Shown: positions 15,565 through 24,324, numbered from the stretch's first letter. The stretch: DNA of 40,871 nucleotides from Halalkalibacter oceani (GCF_023715705.1 NZ_JAMBOS010000032.1:1-40871); one strand, 5' to 3'. Program-made: numbers and translations. Notes: generated by a model from the sequence alone, not told the origin.

Positions 15565-16150
15565 CAAAATATGGGTAGCGATGCTCGTCATCGGGATTGG
15601 GTTTGCAGCGATAAACGGCAGAATGTCCGAAGTGAATGAGGCGATTTTTGCTGGTGCGAAGGATGCGGTGACGATTTGCTTAGGACTGATCAGCATTCTC
15701 GTCTTTTGGCTCGGATTAATGAAGATTGCCCAGGTCGCCGGTTTGCTTCGCGCTCTCAGCCGGATGATGAGTCCGATTGTCAGTCGGCTTTTTCCAGAGG
15801 TGCCACGTGACCACCCGGCAATGGGCTATATTCTATCGAATATGACAGCGAACTTATTCGGGCTCGGCAATGCCGCGACACCGATGGGAATTAAAGCGAT
15901 GGAGCAGCTCAAGCTGTTAAATCAGAACCGGACGGAAGCGAGTCGCTCGATGATCACCTTATTGGCGATTAATACAGCAAGCATTACGCTCATTCCGACG
16001 ACGGTCATTTCAATTCGCATGAGCTACGGCTCAGTTTCGCCGACGGAAATCGTCGGAACGACCTTACTGGCGACAACATGCTCAACGCTTGGAGCGATTT
16101 TGATTGATCGTTATTTTTACCATCGACGTATGAGGAGGCGGGCAAAATGA
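15557..16150 (+). CDS. spmA: Spore maturation protein SpmA
   Basis: 197 residues starting at GTG 15557, with GGGGTGAG upstream inside dacB. Membrane protein of the nucleoside-recognition (Gate) family: GAKDAVTICLGLISILVFWLGLMKIAQ, and MTANLFGLGNAATPMGIKAMEQL with the conserved GNAATP. SpmA and SpmB are needed for normal spore core dehydration. The stop overlaps the spmB start (ATGA). Confidence 0.95.
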   Translation: MINKIWVAMLVIGIGFAAINGRMSEVNEAIFAGAKDAVTICLGLISILVFWLGLMKIAQVAGLLRALSRMMSPIVSRLFPEVPRDHPAMGYILSNMTANLFGLGNAATPMGIKAMEQLKLLNQNRTEASRSMITLLAINTASITLIPTTVISIRMSYGSVSPTEIVGTTLLATTCSTLGAILIDRYFYHRRMRRRAK

Positions 16151-16683
16151 GCGCATCAATCACCACGGTCTCCATCTGGTTCATCCCTGTGCTAATTGCT
16201 TTTATATTGATGTATGCGACCTATAAGCAGGTGCCGACATACGAAACCTTTGTTGAAGGGGCGAAAGAAGGCTTCGATTTAGCGATTTCGATCATTCCTT
16301 ATCTTGTCGGGATGCTAGTCGCGATTTCCGTCTTTCGTGCCTCGGGGGCGATGGAGGCGTTAATTGAAGCGGTCAAGCCTTTTCTCCAGGCAGTCGGTGT
16401 TCCGCCGGAAATTGTCCCATTGGCGATGATCCGGCCGATCTCGGGTACCGGTGCTTTGGGAATGACGACTGATTTGATCGCCACCTATGGCCCTGACTCC
16501 TTTATTGGCCGCCTCGCGTCAACGATGCAGGGAAGCACTGATACGACTCTTTATGTGCTGACCGTTTATTTCGGTGCGGTTGGGATTAAAAAGATGGGGG
16601 ACGCGCTGAAGGTTGGTTTGCTGGCCGATATTGTCGGCATTATTGCGTCGATCCTGATCGTCTCCTATGTATTTGCATACTAG
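16147..16683 (+). CDS. spmB: Spore maturation protein SpmB
   Basis: 178 residues with about five spans. Conserved segments are YETFVEGAKEGFDLAISIIPYLVGMLVAI and MIRPISGTGALGMTTDLIATYGPDSFIGRLASTMQGSTDTTLYVL. It is the partner of SpmA. GAGGAGG lies nine bases before the ATG. A hairpin begins directly after the stop. Confidence 0.95.
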   Translation: MSASITTVSIWFIPVLIAFILMYATYKQVPTYETFVEGAKEGFDLAISIIPYLVGMLVAISVFRASGAMEALIEAVKPFLQAVGVPPEIVPLAMIRPISGTGALGMTTDLIATYGPDSFIGRLASTMQGSTDTTLYVLTVYFGAVGIKKMGDALKVGLLADIVGIIASILIVSYVFAY

Positions 16684-16724
16684 AGGCTGGATCAAGGTTG
16701 TTTTTGACCGTTGTTCCGGCCTTT
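16684..16724 (+). terminator. Imperfect hairpin after spmB
   Basis: AGGCTGGATCAA (16684-16695) pairs with TTGTTCCGGCCT (16711-16722) with one mismatch and one G-U pair, and is followed only by TTT. Probably the end of the dacB-spmAB transcript. Confidence 0.5.
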
Positions 16725-16807
16725 ACGCAATGAGCGAAGCTATGGCATCTTCTTTTTTAAAGCAGAGAGCAATGGGTCTGAGAGTATAAAAATTTTTAGG
16801 ATGATCC

Positions 16808-16849
16808 GAGTCGTGGACAAACGGTGCACCAGCCATTTGTCCACGGCTC
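16808..16849. terminator. Second hairpin between spmB and rluB
   Basis: GAGTCGTGGACAAA (16808-16821) pairs with TTTGTCCACGGCTC (16836-16849) with a single G-U pair. There is no clean T-run after it. It ends 11 bases before the -35 box of the rluB promoter, so it is not part of that transcript. The rest of the 227-base gap holds nothing I recognise. Confidence 0.45.
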
Positions 16850-16860
16850 CTGTTCTTCGC

Positions 16861-16889
16861 TTGAGAATTCATGTTCGGAAGAGTATGAT
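16861..16889 (+). promoter_or_regulatory. rluB: Sigma-A promoter of rluB
   Basis: TTGAGA (16861-16866), 17-base spacer, TATGAT (16884-16889); 21 bases before the rluB ATG. Good consensus and spacing. Confidence 0.65.
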
Positions 16890-16910
16890 GGAACATGAGG
16901 TGAAAAAGAA

Positions 16911-17639
16911 ATGGAACGGTTACAGAAGATCATTGCTCAGGCCGGCATTGCATCACGCCGCAAAGCAGAACAACTGATTATGGAAGGAAAAGTAAAGGTA
17001 AATGGAGAGGTCGTGCGTGAGCTTGGTGTGAAAGCATCAGCGAATAAAGATCAAATTGAAGTCGAAGGCATCCCGATCGACCGGGAGGAGCCTGTTTATT
17101 TTTTGTTATATAAGCCAAGCGGGGTAATTTCAAGCGTAAAGGATGAGAAAGGAAGGAAAGTCGTAACTGATTTTCTGGAAGTCGAGCAACGGGTTTTTCC
17201 GGTAGGCCGCCTCGATTATGATACGTCCGGTCTTTTGCTTTTAACGAATGATGGGGAGTTTGCCAATTACCTTATGCATCCGAAATTTAAAATTGATAAG
17301 GTTTATGTCGCGAAAGTAAAGGGAATTCCAACGCGAGAGGCGCTGAAACGGCTTCAGCAGGGTGTGCGGCTCGATGACGGGAAAACGGCGCCGGCCAAGG
17401 TCAAGCTGATGTCGATTGATAAAAAGAAGCAGACAGCGATTGTCCGGATCACGATTCATGAAGGGCGTAACCGCCAAGTTCGGCGAATGTTTGAGGCGAT
17501 CGGGCATCCGGTGATGAAGCTGAAGCGCGAGGAGTACGGCTTTCTTAATCTGCGCGGGATGAACCCTGGTGACGTGAGACCGCTGAAGCCGATTGAGGTC
17601 AAGCATCTTCGTGAACTAGCTGTCACGAAACCGTCATAA
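16911..17639 (+). CDS. rluB: 23S rRNA pseudouridine synthase RluB
   Basis: 242 residues. An N-terminal S4 RNA-binding domain (ERLQKIIAQAGIASRRKAEQLIMEGKVKVNG) is followed by the RsuA/RluB catalytic domain with GRLDYDTSGLLLLTNDG (catalytic Asp102) and HEGRNRQVRRMFEAIGHPV. RluB modifies a uridine in helix 89 of 23S rRNA. Its place between spmB and resA is the same as in B. subtilis. GAGGTG lies eight bases upstream of the ATG. Confidence 0.95.
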   Translation: MERLQKIIAQAGIASRRKAEQLIMEGKVKVNGEVVRELGVKASANKDQIEVEGIPIDREEPVYFLLYKPSGVISSVKDEKGRKVVTDFLEVEQRVFPVGRLDYDTSGLLLLTNDGEFANYLMHPKFKIDKVYVAKVKGIPTREALKRLQQGVRLDDGKTAPAKVKLMSIDKKKQTAIVRITIHEGRNRQVRRMFEAIGHPVMKLKREEYGFLNLRGMNPGDVRPLKPIEVKHLRELAVTKPS

Positions 17640-17650
17640 AGCAAAATCCA

Positions 17651-17675
17651 TTGTGAACATTTTCAACGTTATAAT
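17651..17675 (+). promoter_or_regulatory. resA: resA promoter region with a ResD-like box
   Basis: TTGTGAAC (17651-17658) resembles the TTTGTGAAT box bound by ResD and lies just upstream of a perfect TATAAT (17670-17675). The -35 position is poor, as expected for an activator-dependent promoter. Since resDE lie downstream, this would be feedback regulation. Confidence 0.45.
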
Positions 17676-17770
17676 GGAATTAATCTAATCTGCATATCGC
17701 CGCATAAACCTGCTTGTTTTCCAAGCGGGAAGCGGTTGAAGAGAATAGAGGCTGTAAGGAGGTTTGTAGA

Positions 17771-18298
17771 TTGAAACGAAGAAGACTTGTCATGCGTACA
17801 AGCATTCTGGCTATTATTGCTATCGCTCTTGCTTATACGTTTTATTCGAATTTCTTTGCCGATCGCAGTGTCGCCAAAGCGGGCGAGGGTTCAGTTAATT
17901 TTGTGCTTACCGATTTGAACGGGGAACGGATTGAACTTGAGGATTGGAAAGGGAAAGGCGTGTTTTTGAACTTTTGGGGTACATACTGTCCTCCATGTGT
18001 CAAGGAAATGCCAGTGATGGAGGAGCTGTATGACGAGTATCGCGCTCAGGGCGTCGAGATTCTTGCTGTCAACGCCGCTGAACCGGAATTAACAGTGCAG
18101 CGCTTCGTTGACCGTTATTCACTTACATTTCCGATCGCGATTGACAAAGGCCGTAATGTGATTGATGCGTATGGGATTTCTCCATTGCCGACAACGGTAT
18201 TGATTGATGAGCATGGCACAATCGTTCATGTCCATCAGGGGGGAATGACGGAAGAAATGGTCAGAGATTTCATGGAGAGAATTAAACCGGCAACATAA
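17771..18298 (+). CDS. resA: Thiol-disulfide oxidoreductase ResA
   Basis: 175 residues from TTG 17771, fixed by AGGAGG at 17757-17762; the frame is open 19 codons further upstream but without a ribosome site. An N-terminal membrane anchor (about residues 9-28) precedes an extracytoplasmic thioredoxin fold with FLNFWGTYCPPC (Cys73, Cys76) and a conserved Glu three residues later. ResA reduces the haem-binding cysteines of apocytochrome c before haem attachment by ResB/ResC. The active site is CPPC here, whereas B. subtilis ResA has CEPC as I recall it, which may shift the redox potential. Confidence 0.95.
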   Translation: MKRRRLVMRTSILAIIAIALAYTFYSNFFADRSVAKAGEGSVNFVLTDLNGERIELEDWKGKGVFLNFWGTYCPPCVKEMPVMEELYDEYRAQGVEILAVNAAEPELTVQRFVDRYSLTFPIAIDKGRNVIDAYGISPLPTTVLIDEHGTIVHVHQGGMTEEMVRDFMERIKPAT

Positions 18299-18312
18299 TT
18301 GAGGTGTCTAAA

Positions 18313-19950
18313 GTGAACAAAATAAAATGTGAATGTGGGCATGACAACCCTCATGGCACGCTCGTTTGTGAGTCCTGTGGCAAGCCGCTGCAGGAGAGCG
18401 AGGATCAAAAGAGCCTGCTGAATATGCGCTATGAAGGGGTGGCCCGCCGCTCACAAACGTACACGACAACATTTATTGATAAGATATGGATGTTTTTTTC
18501 GTCTGTTAAGGTAGGGATCTGGATTATCGTGCTGCTGCTCGTTGCTTCCGCTTTTGGGACGATCTATCCGCAGGAAATGTACATTCCACCTACGGTCAAT
18601 CCCGCCGAGCATTATGCGGAGGAATACGGCATTACCGGGCAGCTTTATTATCAGCTCGGGTTTCACAATTTATACGGTTCTTGGTGGTATATGCTGCTGT
18701 TGGCGGCACTTGGGATTTCAATTTTGATTGCCAGCCTTGACCGCTTTGTTCCGCTTTATCGGGCGCTGAAAACCCAGCGTGTGACAAGGCATCAAAGCTT
18801 TATGAAGCGCCAGCGCATTTTTGGCACATCAAAGGTCGAGGACCCGGACGCGGCTTTTGCTCAAGTGAAAGAAAAGCTGAAGAAGAAGAAATACCGCGTT
18901 TCCGAGGAAAACGGCAATCTGGTGGCGGAGAAGAACCGCTTTGCCCGCTGGGGTCCATACGTCAATCATATCGGTCTTATTATTTTTCTTATTGGCTGTA
19001 TGCTCCGCTTTTTTCCAGGGATGTATATTGACGATAGCATGTGGATTCGCGAAGGGGATACAGTCGTTGTACCGGGAACGGATGGACGTTACCATGTAAA
19101 AAATGAACAGTTTCTGATCGAGCTTTATGACGAAGATGATGAGATGTACGCCGAGGCGATTCAACGTTCAGGCGGACCTGTAGTCAAAACATATCAAACG
19201 GACGCGATCCTGTATAAGCAAGAGGATACGGGTGTTGTGGGCGAAGGGGAGCTTGTCCAGGTGGACGAGCATTATATCCGCGTAAACGAACCGTTGACCT
19301 TTGATGATTTTTCATTGTATCAAGTCAGCTACCGGCTCAATGAATTAAGTATGATGAGCTTTACCCTTGAGAACAAGGAAACAGGGGAAACATTCGGGCG
19401 GATGGATATTAACCTGCTCGATCCGGAGGCTGAGTACGATCTTGGTGACGGCTATCGCGTCGTAGTCGGTCAATATTTCCCGGATTTTCATCTTGATGGT
19501 AATAATGAGCCGGCGACGCAATCAAGTGTGCCAAACAATCCGGTTTTTATTTTTACGATGTACACACCTGACACACCTGAAGGAGAAACAAGTCTCGTCG
19601 GTATTAGACAGAATCTGGAGCCACTTGGCGAAAACCAGTATAAAATGACATTTGTCGATGTCGAAACGACCCATGTAACAGGTCTGACTGTACGAAAGGA
19701 CAAAACATTGCCATTTTTAATTGTCGGTGGCGCGATTTTCATGTTTGGACTCGTTCAGGGTTCCTATTGGGCGCACCGCCGGATCTGGTTACAACGGATC
19801 AATGGTGAAATCTGGCTTGCGGGTCATACGAATAAAAACTATTTAGGATTGCGGAAGGACATCGATCTTGTAATTGAGGACAGCGGGATCACAACACCGG
19901 TGGATCAGCTGGAAGAAGCGGAAAAATCATCACAGAACAATAAACAATAA
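18313..19950 (+). CDS. resB: Cytochrome c biogenesis protein ResB (Ccs1)
   Basis: 545 residues from GTG 18313 (GAGGTG six bases upstream); GTG 18304 lies inside that ribosome site. The N-terminus MNKIKCECGHDNPHGTLVCESCGK is a small zinc-ribbon-like motif. Membrane spans follow near residues 55-80, 115-140 and 215-235, then a large extracytoplasmic domain and a last span near residue 475. ResB and ResC form the system II haem export and ligation complex. The 58-base gap to resC holds a hairpin. Confidence 0.95.
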   Translation: MNKIKCECGHDNPHGTLVCESCGKPLQESEDQKSLLNMRYEGVARRSQTYTTTFIDKIWMFFSSVKVGIWIIVLLLVASAFGTIYPQEMYIPPTVNPAEHYAEEYGITGQLYYQLGFHNLYGSWWYMLLLAALGISILIASLDRFVPLYRALKTQRVTRHQSFMKRQRIFGTSKVEDPDAAFAQVKEKLKKKKYRVSEENGNLVAEKNRFARWGPYVNHIGLIIFLIGCMLRFFPGMYIDDSMWIREGDTVVVPGTDGRYHVKNEQFLIELYDEDDEMYAEAIQRSGGPVVKTYQTDAILYKQEDTGVVGEGELVQVDEHYIRVNEPLTFDDFSLYQVSYRLNELSMMSFTLENKETGETFGRMDINLLDPEAEYDLGDGYRVVVGQYFPDFHLDGNNEPATQSSVPNNPVFIFTMYTPDTPEGETSLVGIRQNLEPLGENQYKMTFVDVETTHVTGLTVRKDKTLPFLIVGGAIFMFGLVQGSYWAHRRIWLQRINGEIWLAGHTNKNYLGLRKDIDLVIEDSGITTPVDQLEEAEKSSQNNKQ

Positions 19951-19958
19951 GGAATGAA

Positions 19959-19995
19959 AAAAGGAAGGGTGAGAGAGCTTTCCACACTTCCTTTT
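19959..19995 (+). promoter_or_regulatory. resC: Hairpin directly in front of the resC ribosome site
   Basis: AAAAGGAAGGGTG (19959-19971) pairs with CACACTTCCTTTT (19983-19995) with one mismatch. Its right arm ends where AGGAGGG of resC begins (19996-20002). It could stabilise processed resC mRNA or tune translation; it lacks a T-tail, so it is not a clear terminator. Confidence 0.45.
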
Positions 19996-20008
19996 AGGAG
20001 GGTTTCAA

Positions 20009-21196
20009 ATGGCAGAGTTGAGTGGGAATTTACTGCAAATTGCCTTTTTCTTATATTTAGGCGCCACGATTACATTTTCTGTTTCCGTTACCGGACGAAA
20101 ATGGCGCAATCGTCAAGGTGAGATGAATGGAAACAAATGGGGGATCATCGGCTATATCTTCGCCATTCTTGGATCCCTGTTTTCGCTGGGTTATTTTTTT
20201 ACCCGCTGGTCGGTAGCCGGGCACGCGCCGGTCAGTAATATGTACGAATATATGACATTCTTTGGAATTGCGATCGGAATCGCCTTTGTGATCTTGTTTG
20301 CGATTTACCGTTCCAATTATCTAGGGATGTTTACGATGCCGATTGTCATGCTGATTATTGCCTACGCATCGATGTTCCCGGGAGAAATTTCTCCGTTAAT
20401 TCCGGCCCTGCAAAGTAATTGGCTGACGATTCATGTTATTACCGTCGCATTAGGACAGGGGATTCTCACAATCGGGATGGCCGCGGGGCTCATTTATTTG
20501 ATTCGCTCGATTGATTTTACGAAAACAAGTAAGCAGACGGTCGCGATGGAGATTACACTTTATGCGATGCTCAGCTTAGTCGGCTATATTTTGATCGGGA
20601 CGATCTTTAATGTGGCCGGTTATGAAGCTTCATTCAGCTACATTAATGAAAATGCTGAAGAAGCGACGATGGTCTACCCGATGCCGGCATTGATCGGTCC
20701 GAATGAAGGAACGCTGATGACGGATGACGCTTTGTCACCGTTGGTTAACGCCCCGGCAATTATTCGAGCAAATGATTTGAATACCGTTATTTGGTCAATG
20801 CTAACCGGCTTGCTGCTATACGTGCTGCTTCGATTGATTTTCCGTAAAAAGGTGGGGGCGATTTTACAGCCGCTACTGAAGCGCGTCAGCTTGCAGACGG
20901 TTGATGAGATTAGTTACCGGGCGATTGCGATCGGGTTTCCGGTCTTCACGCTCGGAGGACTCGTGTTTGCGATGATATGGGCGCAATATGCATGGACGAG
21001 ATTCTGGGGCTGGGACCCTAAAGAAGTATGGGCATTAATTACGTTCTTATTCTATGCGGCTTATTTGCATTTACGGTTGTCAAAAGGCTGGCATGGAGAG
21101 CGTTCGGCTTGGTTATGTGTAATCGGCTTCGGGCTGATTATGTTCAATCTCGTCTTTGTCAACCTTGTCATTGCCGGTTTACACTCATATGCCTGA
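20009..21196 (+). CDS. resC: Cytochrome c biogenesis protein ResC (CcsA)
   Basis: 395 residues, about eight spans. The haem-handling WWD-type segment is visible near the C-terminus (MIWAQYAWTRFWGWDPKEVWALITFLFYAAYLHLRL), with conserved His residues in flanking spans (NWLTIHVITVALGQG; GWHGERSAW). It is the partner of ResB in haem ligation to c-type cytochromes. AGGAGGG lies six bases before the ATG. Confidence 0.95.
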   Translation: MAELSGNLLQIAFFLYLGATITFSVSVTGRKWRNRQGEMNGNKWGIIGYIFAILGSLFSLGYFFTRWSVAGHAPVSNMYEYMTFFGIAIGIAFVILFAIYRSNYLGMFTMPIVMLIIAYASMFPGEISPLIPALQSNWLTIHVITVALGQGILTIGMAAGLIYLIRSIDFTKTSKQTVAMEITLYAMLSLVGYILIGTIFNVAGYEASFSYINENAEEATMVYPMPALIGPNEGTLMTDDALSPLVNAPAIIRANDLNTVIWSMLTGLLLYVLLRLIFRKKVGAILQPLLKRVSLQTVDEISYRAIAIGFPVFTLGGLVFAMIWAQYAWTRFWGWDPKEVWALITFLFYAAYLHLRLSKGWHGERSAWLCVIGFGLIMFNLVFVNLVIAGLHSYA

Positions 21197-21219
21197 TAAA
21201 TGAAGGAATGAAGGTGAAA

Positions 21220-21286
21220 AGGGGATGTCTTAAGAAGGGTGTATTTCCCTTTTTTGAGACATCCCCTAAGCAGCTTTGCTTTTTTC
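21220..21286 (+). terminator. Compound terminator between resC and resD
   Basis: AGGGGATGTCT (21220-21230) pairs with AGACATCCCCT (21257-21267). An inner AAGAAGGG/CCCTTTTTT stem extends it to about 20 pairs with one bulge. A short AAGCA/TGCTT hairpin and a T-run follow. It separates resABC from resDE, so resDE must have their own promoter downstream; I could not assign one with confidence. Confidence 0.8.
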
Positions 21287-21339
21287 GTCGGTGGGACAAT
21301 GGTACACTACTGTTACATACAGCGAGGAGGAAAAGGTGA

Positions 21340-22056
21340 ATGGAAAAAGAAGCACGGATTTTAGTTGTCGATGATGAAGATCGCATTAGACGGTTATTGA
21401 AAATGTATTTGGAAAGAGAAAACTATGAAATCGAAGAAGCTGAAAATGGTGAACAGGCGTTAGAGATGGCGTTACATGAAGAATATGACCTGATTTTGCT
21501 CGATATTATGATGCCGGGCAAGGACGGGATCGAAGTTTGTCAGGAGCTGCGGAAATCAAAAGCGACGCCGGTCATGATGCTGACGGCAAAGGGTGAGGAA
21601 ACAAATCGCGTGCAAGGGTTTGAAGTAGGGACAGACGACTATATTGTCAAGCCATTTAGCCCGCGTGAGGTTGTGCTGCGGGTCAAGGCGTTACTCCGCC
21701 GTTCTTCGTCGACAAAGTTTTTGCAAACGGATACGCAGACGAAGGATGTCCTTGTGTTTCAACATTTGACGATTGACAATGATGCGCATCGTGTGACGGT
21801 TTCTGGTGAAGAAATCAATTTAACGCCGAAGGAGTATGAGCTGCTTCATTATCTTGCCCAATCACCGGATAAAGTGTTTTCACGAGAGCAGCTGTTAAAG
21901 GACGTCTGGAATTATGATTTCTTTGGCGATTTACGAACCGTTGATACGCATATTAAGCGATTGCGGGAGAAGCTTAATAAAATCTCGCCTGAAGCCGCAG
22001 CGCTTATTTCAACCGTCTGGGGCATCGGTTATAAATTTGAGGCTGTGAAGGAGTAA
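21340..22056 (+). CDS. resD: Response regulator ResD
   Basis: 238 residues. The receiver domain has the acidic pair (VVDDEDR), phospho-acceptor Asp55 (LILLDIMMPGKDG) and Lys in DDYIVKPFSPREV. The OmpR-type winged helix has TPKEYELLHYLAQ and RTVDTHIKRLREKL. ResD controls respiration, cytochrome maturation and anaerobic genes in B. subtilis. The stop overlaps the resE start by one base (TAATG). Confidence 0.96.
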   Translation: MEKEARILVVDDEDRIRRLLKMYLERENYEIEEAENGEQALEMALHEEYDLILLDIMMPGKDGIEVCQELRKSKATPVMMLTAKGEETNRVQGFEVGTDDYIVKPFSPREVVLRVKALLRRSSSTKFLQTDTQTKDVLVFQHLTIDNDAHRVTVSGEEINLTPKEYELLHYLAQSPDKVFSREQLLKDVWNYDFFGDLRTVDTHIKRLREKLNKISPEAAALISTVWGIGYKFEAVKE

Positions 22057-23834
22057 TGCTCTGGCGCAGTGTAGTTGGAAAGCTGTGGCTGACCATTTTG
22101 CTGCTCGTTTCGGTCGTCCTAGCGATTCTTATGGTTCTTTTGCTGCAATCATTTGAGCAGTTTAATGTGAATGAAGCTGAATCTCAGCTCGTCAACCATG
22201 CGAATATGATCGCTTCCATGTATGAAGGCTATGAGTCAAAGGAAGATGCGCTTTATAATATTTCGCAATATGGGGATGCTTTTCAATCCGACATCATTAT
22301 CTTTGTCGAAGGGGAAAAGCTGTGGAGCAGCGATGAATTACAGCGGGAGGCGCTTGCAAGCCTGTTTCATGATCAAGCGCTGGCGCAAGTGTTTTCCGGA
22401 GAGAAAGTCGTCACGACAGAAGGCGATTTTCCTTTTTTGAGCGAAGAGGAAGACAGCCATTCAGAAATCATGATTGTCGGTGTCCCGCTTCAGCCAGCGG
22501 AGCTGGAAGACAGTGCGGTTTTTCTCTATCAGTCGCTGTCGGCGATTGAAGAGACATCCAATGAAACGAAGCAGATCATTTATTTTTCCGCAGGAATTGC
22601 CATTATACTTACGACAATCTTCGCTTTCTTTTTGTCATCACGGATTACCGCGCCGCTGCGGAAAATGAGGCAGGTCGCACTTGAAGTCGCCGAAGGCAAG
22701 TTTAAAACAAAGGTCCCGATCTTGACTCATGATGAAATCGGCCAGCTGGCGATCGCCTTCAACCGGATGGGGCGTGAATTGAACAATAATATTCACGCAT
22801 TGAATCAGGAAAAAGAACAGCTTTCGCGCATTTTGGTCAGCATGGCGGACGGTGTTATCACCTTAAATAAAAAAGGCGATGTCGTGCTGACAAATCCACC
22901 GGCCGACCGTTTTATCCAGTCGTGGTACTATGAACAGGGAATGGTACATGAACAGGATAAGGCGCTGCCTGAAGCGCTGCAATCATTATTCCAGCGCGTC
23001 GTCGCACTGGAGAAGGAACAGTTTATTGAGTATGAGATGCAAGGACGGAGCTGGACGATCTTAATGACGCCGCTTTATGATGATCATGATATTCGCGGGG
23101 CGGTCGCCGTCTTTCGCGATATGACGGAGGAGCGCCGTCATGATAAGCTACGCAAGGATTTTATTGCCAATGTCTCTCATGAGCTGCGAACGCCAATTTC
23201 GATGCTGCAAGGGTACAGTGAAGCGATCATAGACGATATCGCCGGTTCCGATGAGGAAAAGAAAGAAATCGCGAAAATTATTTATGAGGAATCGCTGCGG
23301 ATGGGCCGTCTTGTCAATGAGCTGCTTGATTTGGCAAGGATGGAAGCAGGGCATGTCGAGCTGAAGGTGGAGCCGACCGAGGTGCGACCGTTTGCCGAAC
23401 GGATTGTCCGTAAGTTTCAGGGACTGGCGCGTGAGCAGGATGTCGTGCTGGAGTTGGAAACGTCAGATGTTACGACGATTATGTGCGACCCTGACCGGAT
23501 TGAACAGGTGCTGACAAACTTGCTCCATAATGCGATCCGTCACACCGAGAAAGGTGGTCACGTCAGCTTGATTGTCCGTCAGTTTGCAGAAGGATTAAAG
23601 GTCGATGTCCAGGATAATGGTTCAGGGATTCCGGAGGCCGATCTTCCTTACGTGTTTGAACGGTTTTACAAGGCGGATAAAGCAAGAACGAGAGGCCGGA
23701 GCGGCACAGGACTTGGTCTGGCAATCGCCAAAAATATTATCGAGGCCCATCAAGGGCAAATTTCGGTTCACAGCAAGGTGAATGAAGGAACGACATTCTC
23801 GTTCTTTATTCCATCGAAGGTTCAGGATGAATAA
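22056..23834 (+). CDS. resE: Sensor histidine kinase ResE
   Basis: 592 residues. The order is a membrane span at about 9-29, an extracytoplasmic sensor region to about 170, a second span at about 175-195, HAMP, PAS, then the HisKA domain with phospho-acceptor His375 (FIANVSHELRTP) and an ATPase domain with N box (QVLTNLLHNAIRHT), DNGSGIP and GTGLGLAI. It phosphorylates ResD in response to respiratory state. AAGGAG lies within the resD end; a strong terminator follows. Confidence 0.96.
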   Translation: MLWRSVVGKLWLTILLLVSVVLAILMVLLLQSFEQFNVNEAESQLVNHANMIASMYEGYESKEDALYNISQYGDAFQSDIIIFVEGEKLWSSDELQREALASLFHDQALAQVFSGEKVVTTEGDFPFLSEEEDSHSEIMIVGVPLQPAELEDSAVFLYQSLSAIEETSNETKQIIYFSAGIAIILTTIFAFFLSSRITAPLRKMRQVALEVAEGKFKTKVPILTHDEIGQLAIAFNRMGRELNNNIHALNQEKEQLSRILVSMADGVITLNKKGDVVLTNPPADRFIQSWYYEQGMVHEQDKALPEALQSLFQRVVALEKEQFIEYEMQGRSWTILMTPLYDDHDIRGAVAVFRDMTEERRHDKLRKDFIANVSHELRTPISMLQGYSEAIIDDIAGSDEEKKEIAKIIYEESLRMGRLVNELLDLARMEAGHVELKVEPTEVRPFAERIVRKFQGLAREQDVVLELETSDVTTIMCDPDRIEQVLTNLLHNAIRHTEKGGHVSLIVRQFAEGLKVDVQDNGSGIPEADLPYVFERFYKADKARTRGRSGTGLGLAIAKNIIEAHQGQISVHSKVNEGTTFSFFIPSKVQDE

Positions 23835-23870
23835 AGGGAAGAAGCAAGTGTTTGAGAGTCCAATCACAGT

Positions 23871-23920
23871 GGGTGCGGCAAAAGGGTTATTTTTCCTTTT
23901 GCCGCACCCTTCTTAGTTTA
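23871..23920 (+). terminator. Terminator of resDE
   Basis: GGGTGCGGCAAAAGG (23871-23885) pairs perfectly with CCTTTTGCCGCACCC (23895-23909), followed by TTCTTAGTTT. Confidence 0.88.
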
Positions 23921-23927
23921 GGCGACT

Positions 23928-24026
23928 CTTATGAAAGCAGGCTTTCATAAGTAATAAGCCAGCGCTTTTCCTTTTAAACTTTGATAAAATTCAAAGTACC
24001 AGCTTCCAACATATGAAATTGGTACT
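23928..24026. repeat. Three consecutive inverted repeats in the resE-btuF gap
   Basis: Arms CTTATGAAAG/CTTTCATAAG (23928-23937, 23942-23951; 4-base loop), ACTTTGA/TCAAAGT (23978-23984, 23991-23997) and AGTACCA/TGGTACT (23995-24001, 24020-24026). The second and third share bases 23995-23997, so they cannot form at once. The rest of this AT-rich part of the 640-base gap, up to the riboswitch promoter, holds no ORF that I can support. Confidence 0.55.
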
Positions 24027-24121
24027 CACTTTACCGTAGAACTGTACGAATTGTCAATCTTTAATTTAGCGGCCGTTTGAAAAGAGAATCGAAAAAAACT
24101 GCGAGGCTGTCCATTTTCATG

Positions 24122-24127
24122 TATAAT
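24122..24127 (+). promoter_or_regulatory. -10 box of the cobalamin operon
   Basis: TATAAT at 24122-24127, 31 bases before the riboswitch P1 stem. The -35 region is weak. Confidence 0.5.
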
Positions 24128-24157
24128 GGAATTACTTATCTGAAATTACATAGCAAA

Positions 24158-24324
24158 CGTAAAGGTCGTCCAGGTCCGCCTGGATGATAATAGGGAAGTT
24201 GGTGAAAGTCCAACACGGTCCCGCCACTGTAAGTGCTAGATTTCTTTAAATGCCCACTGTCTAAAAACTGTAGATGGGAAGGGAAAGAAATTGTCATGCA
24301 TAAGTCAGGAGACCTGCCTTTACG
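24158..24324 (+). ncRNA. Cobalamin (AdoCbl-class) riboswitch aptamer
   Basis: The B12 box GTCAGGAGACCTGCC (24304-24318) is exact. The core GGTGAAAGTCCAACACGGTC and CCCGCCACTGTAAGTG lie around 24200-24236. P1 forms from CGTAAAGG (24158-24165) and CCTTTACG (24317-24324). When corrinoid is bound, the downstream terminator at 24413-24438 should form and switch off uptake and salvage genes. This is direct motif recognition with a well-known family. Confidence 0.96.

Noticed and set aside
16711-16977. Open frame across the spmB-rluB gap
   Set aside because: It spans two hairpins and the rluB promoter and overlaps rluB out of frame; no ribosome site.
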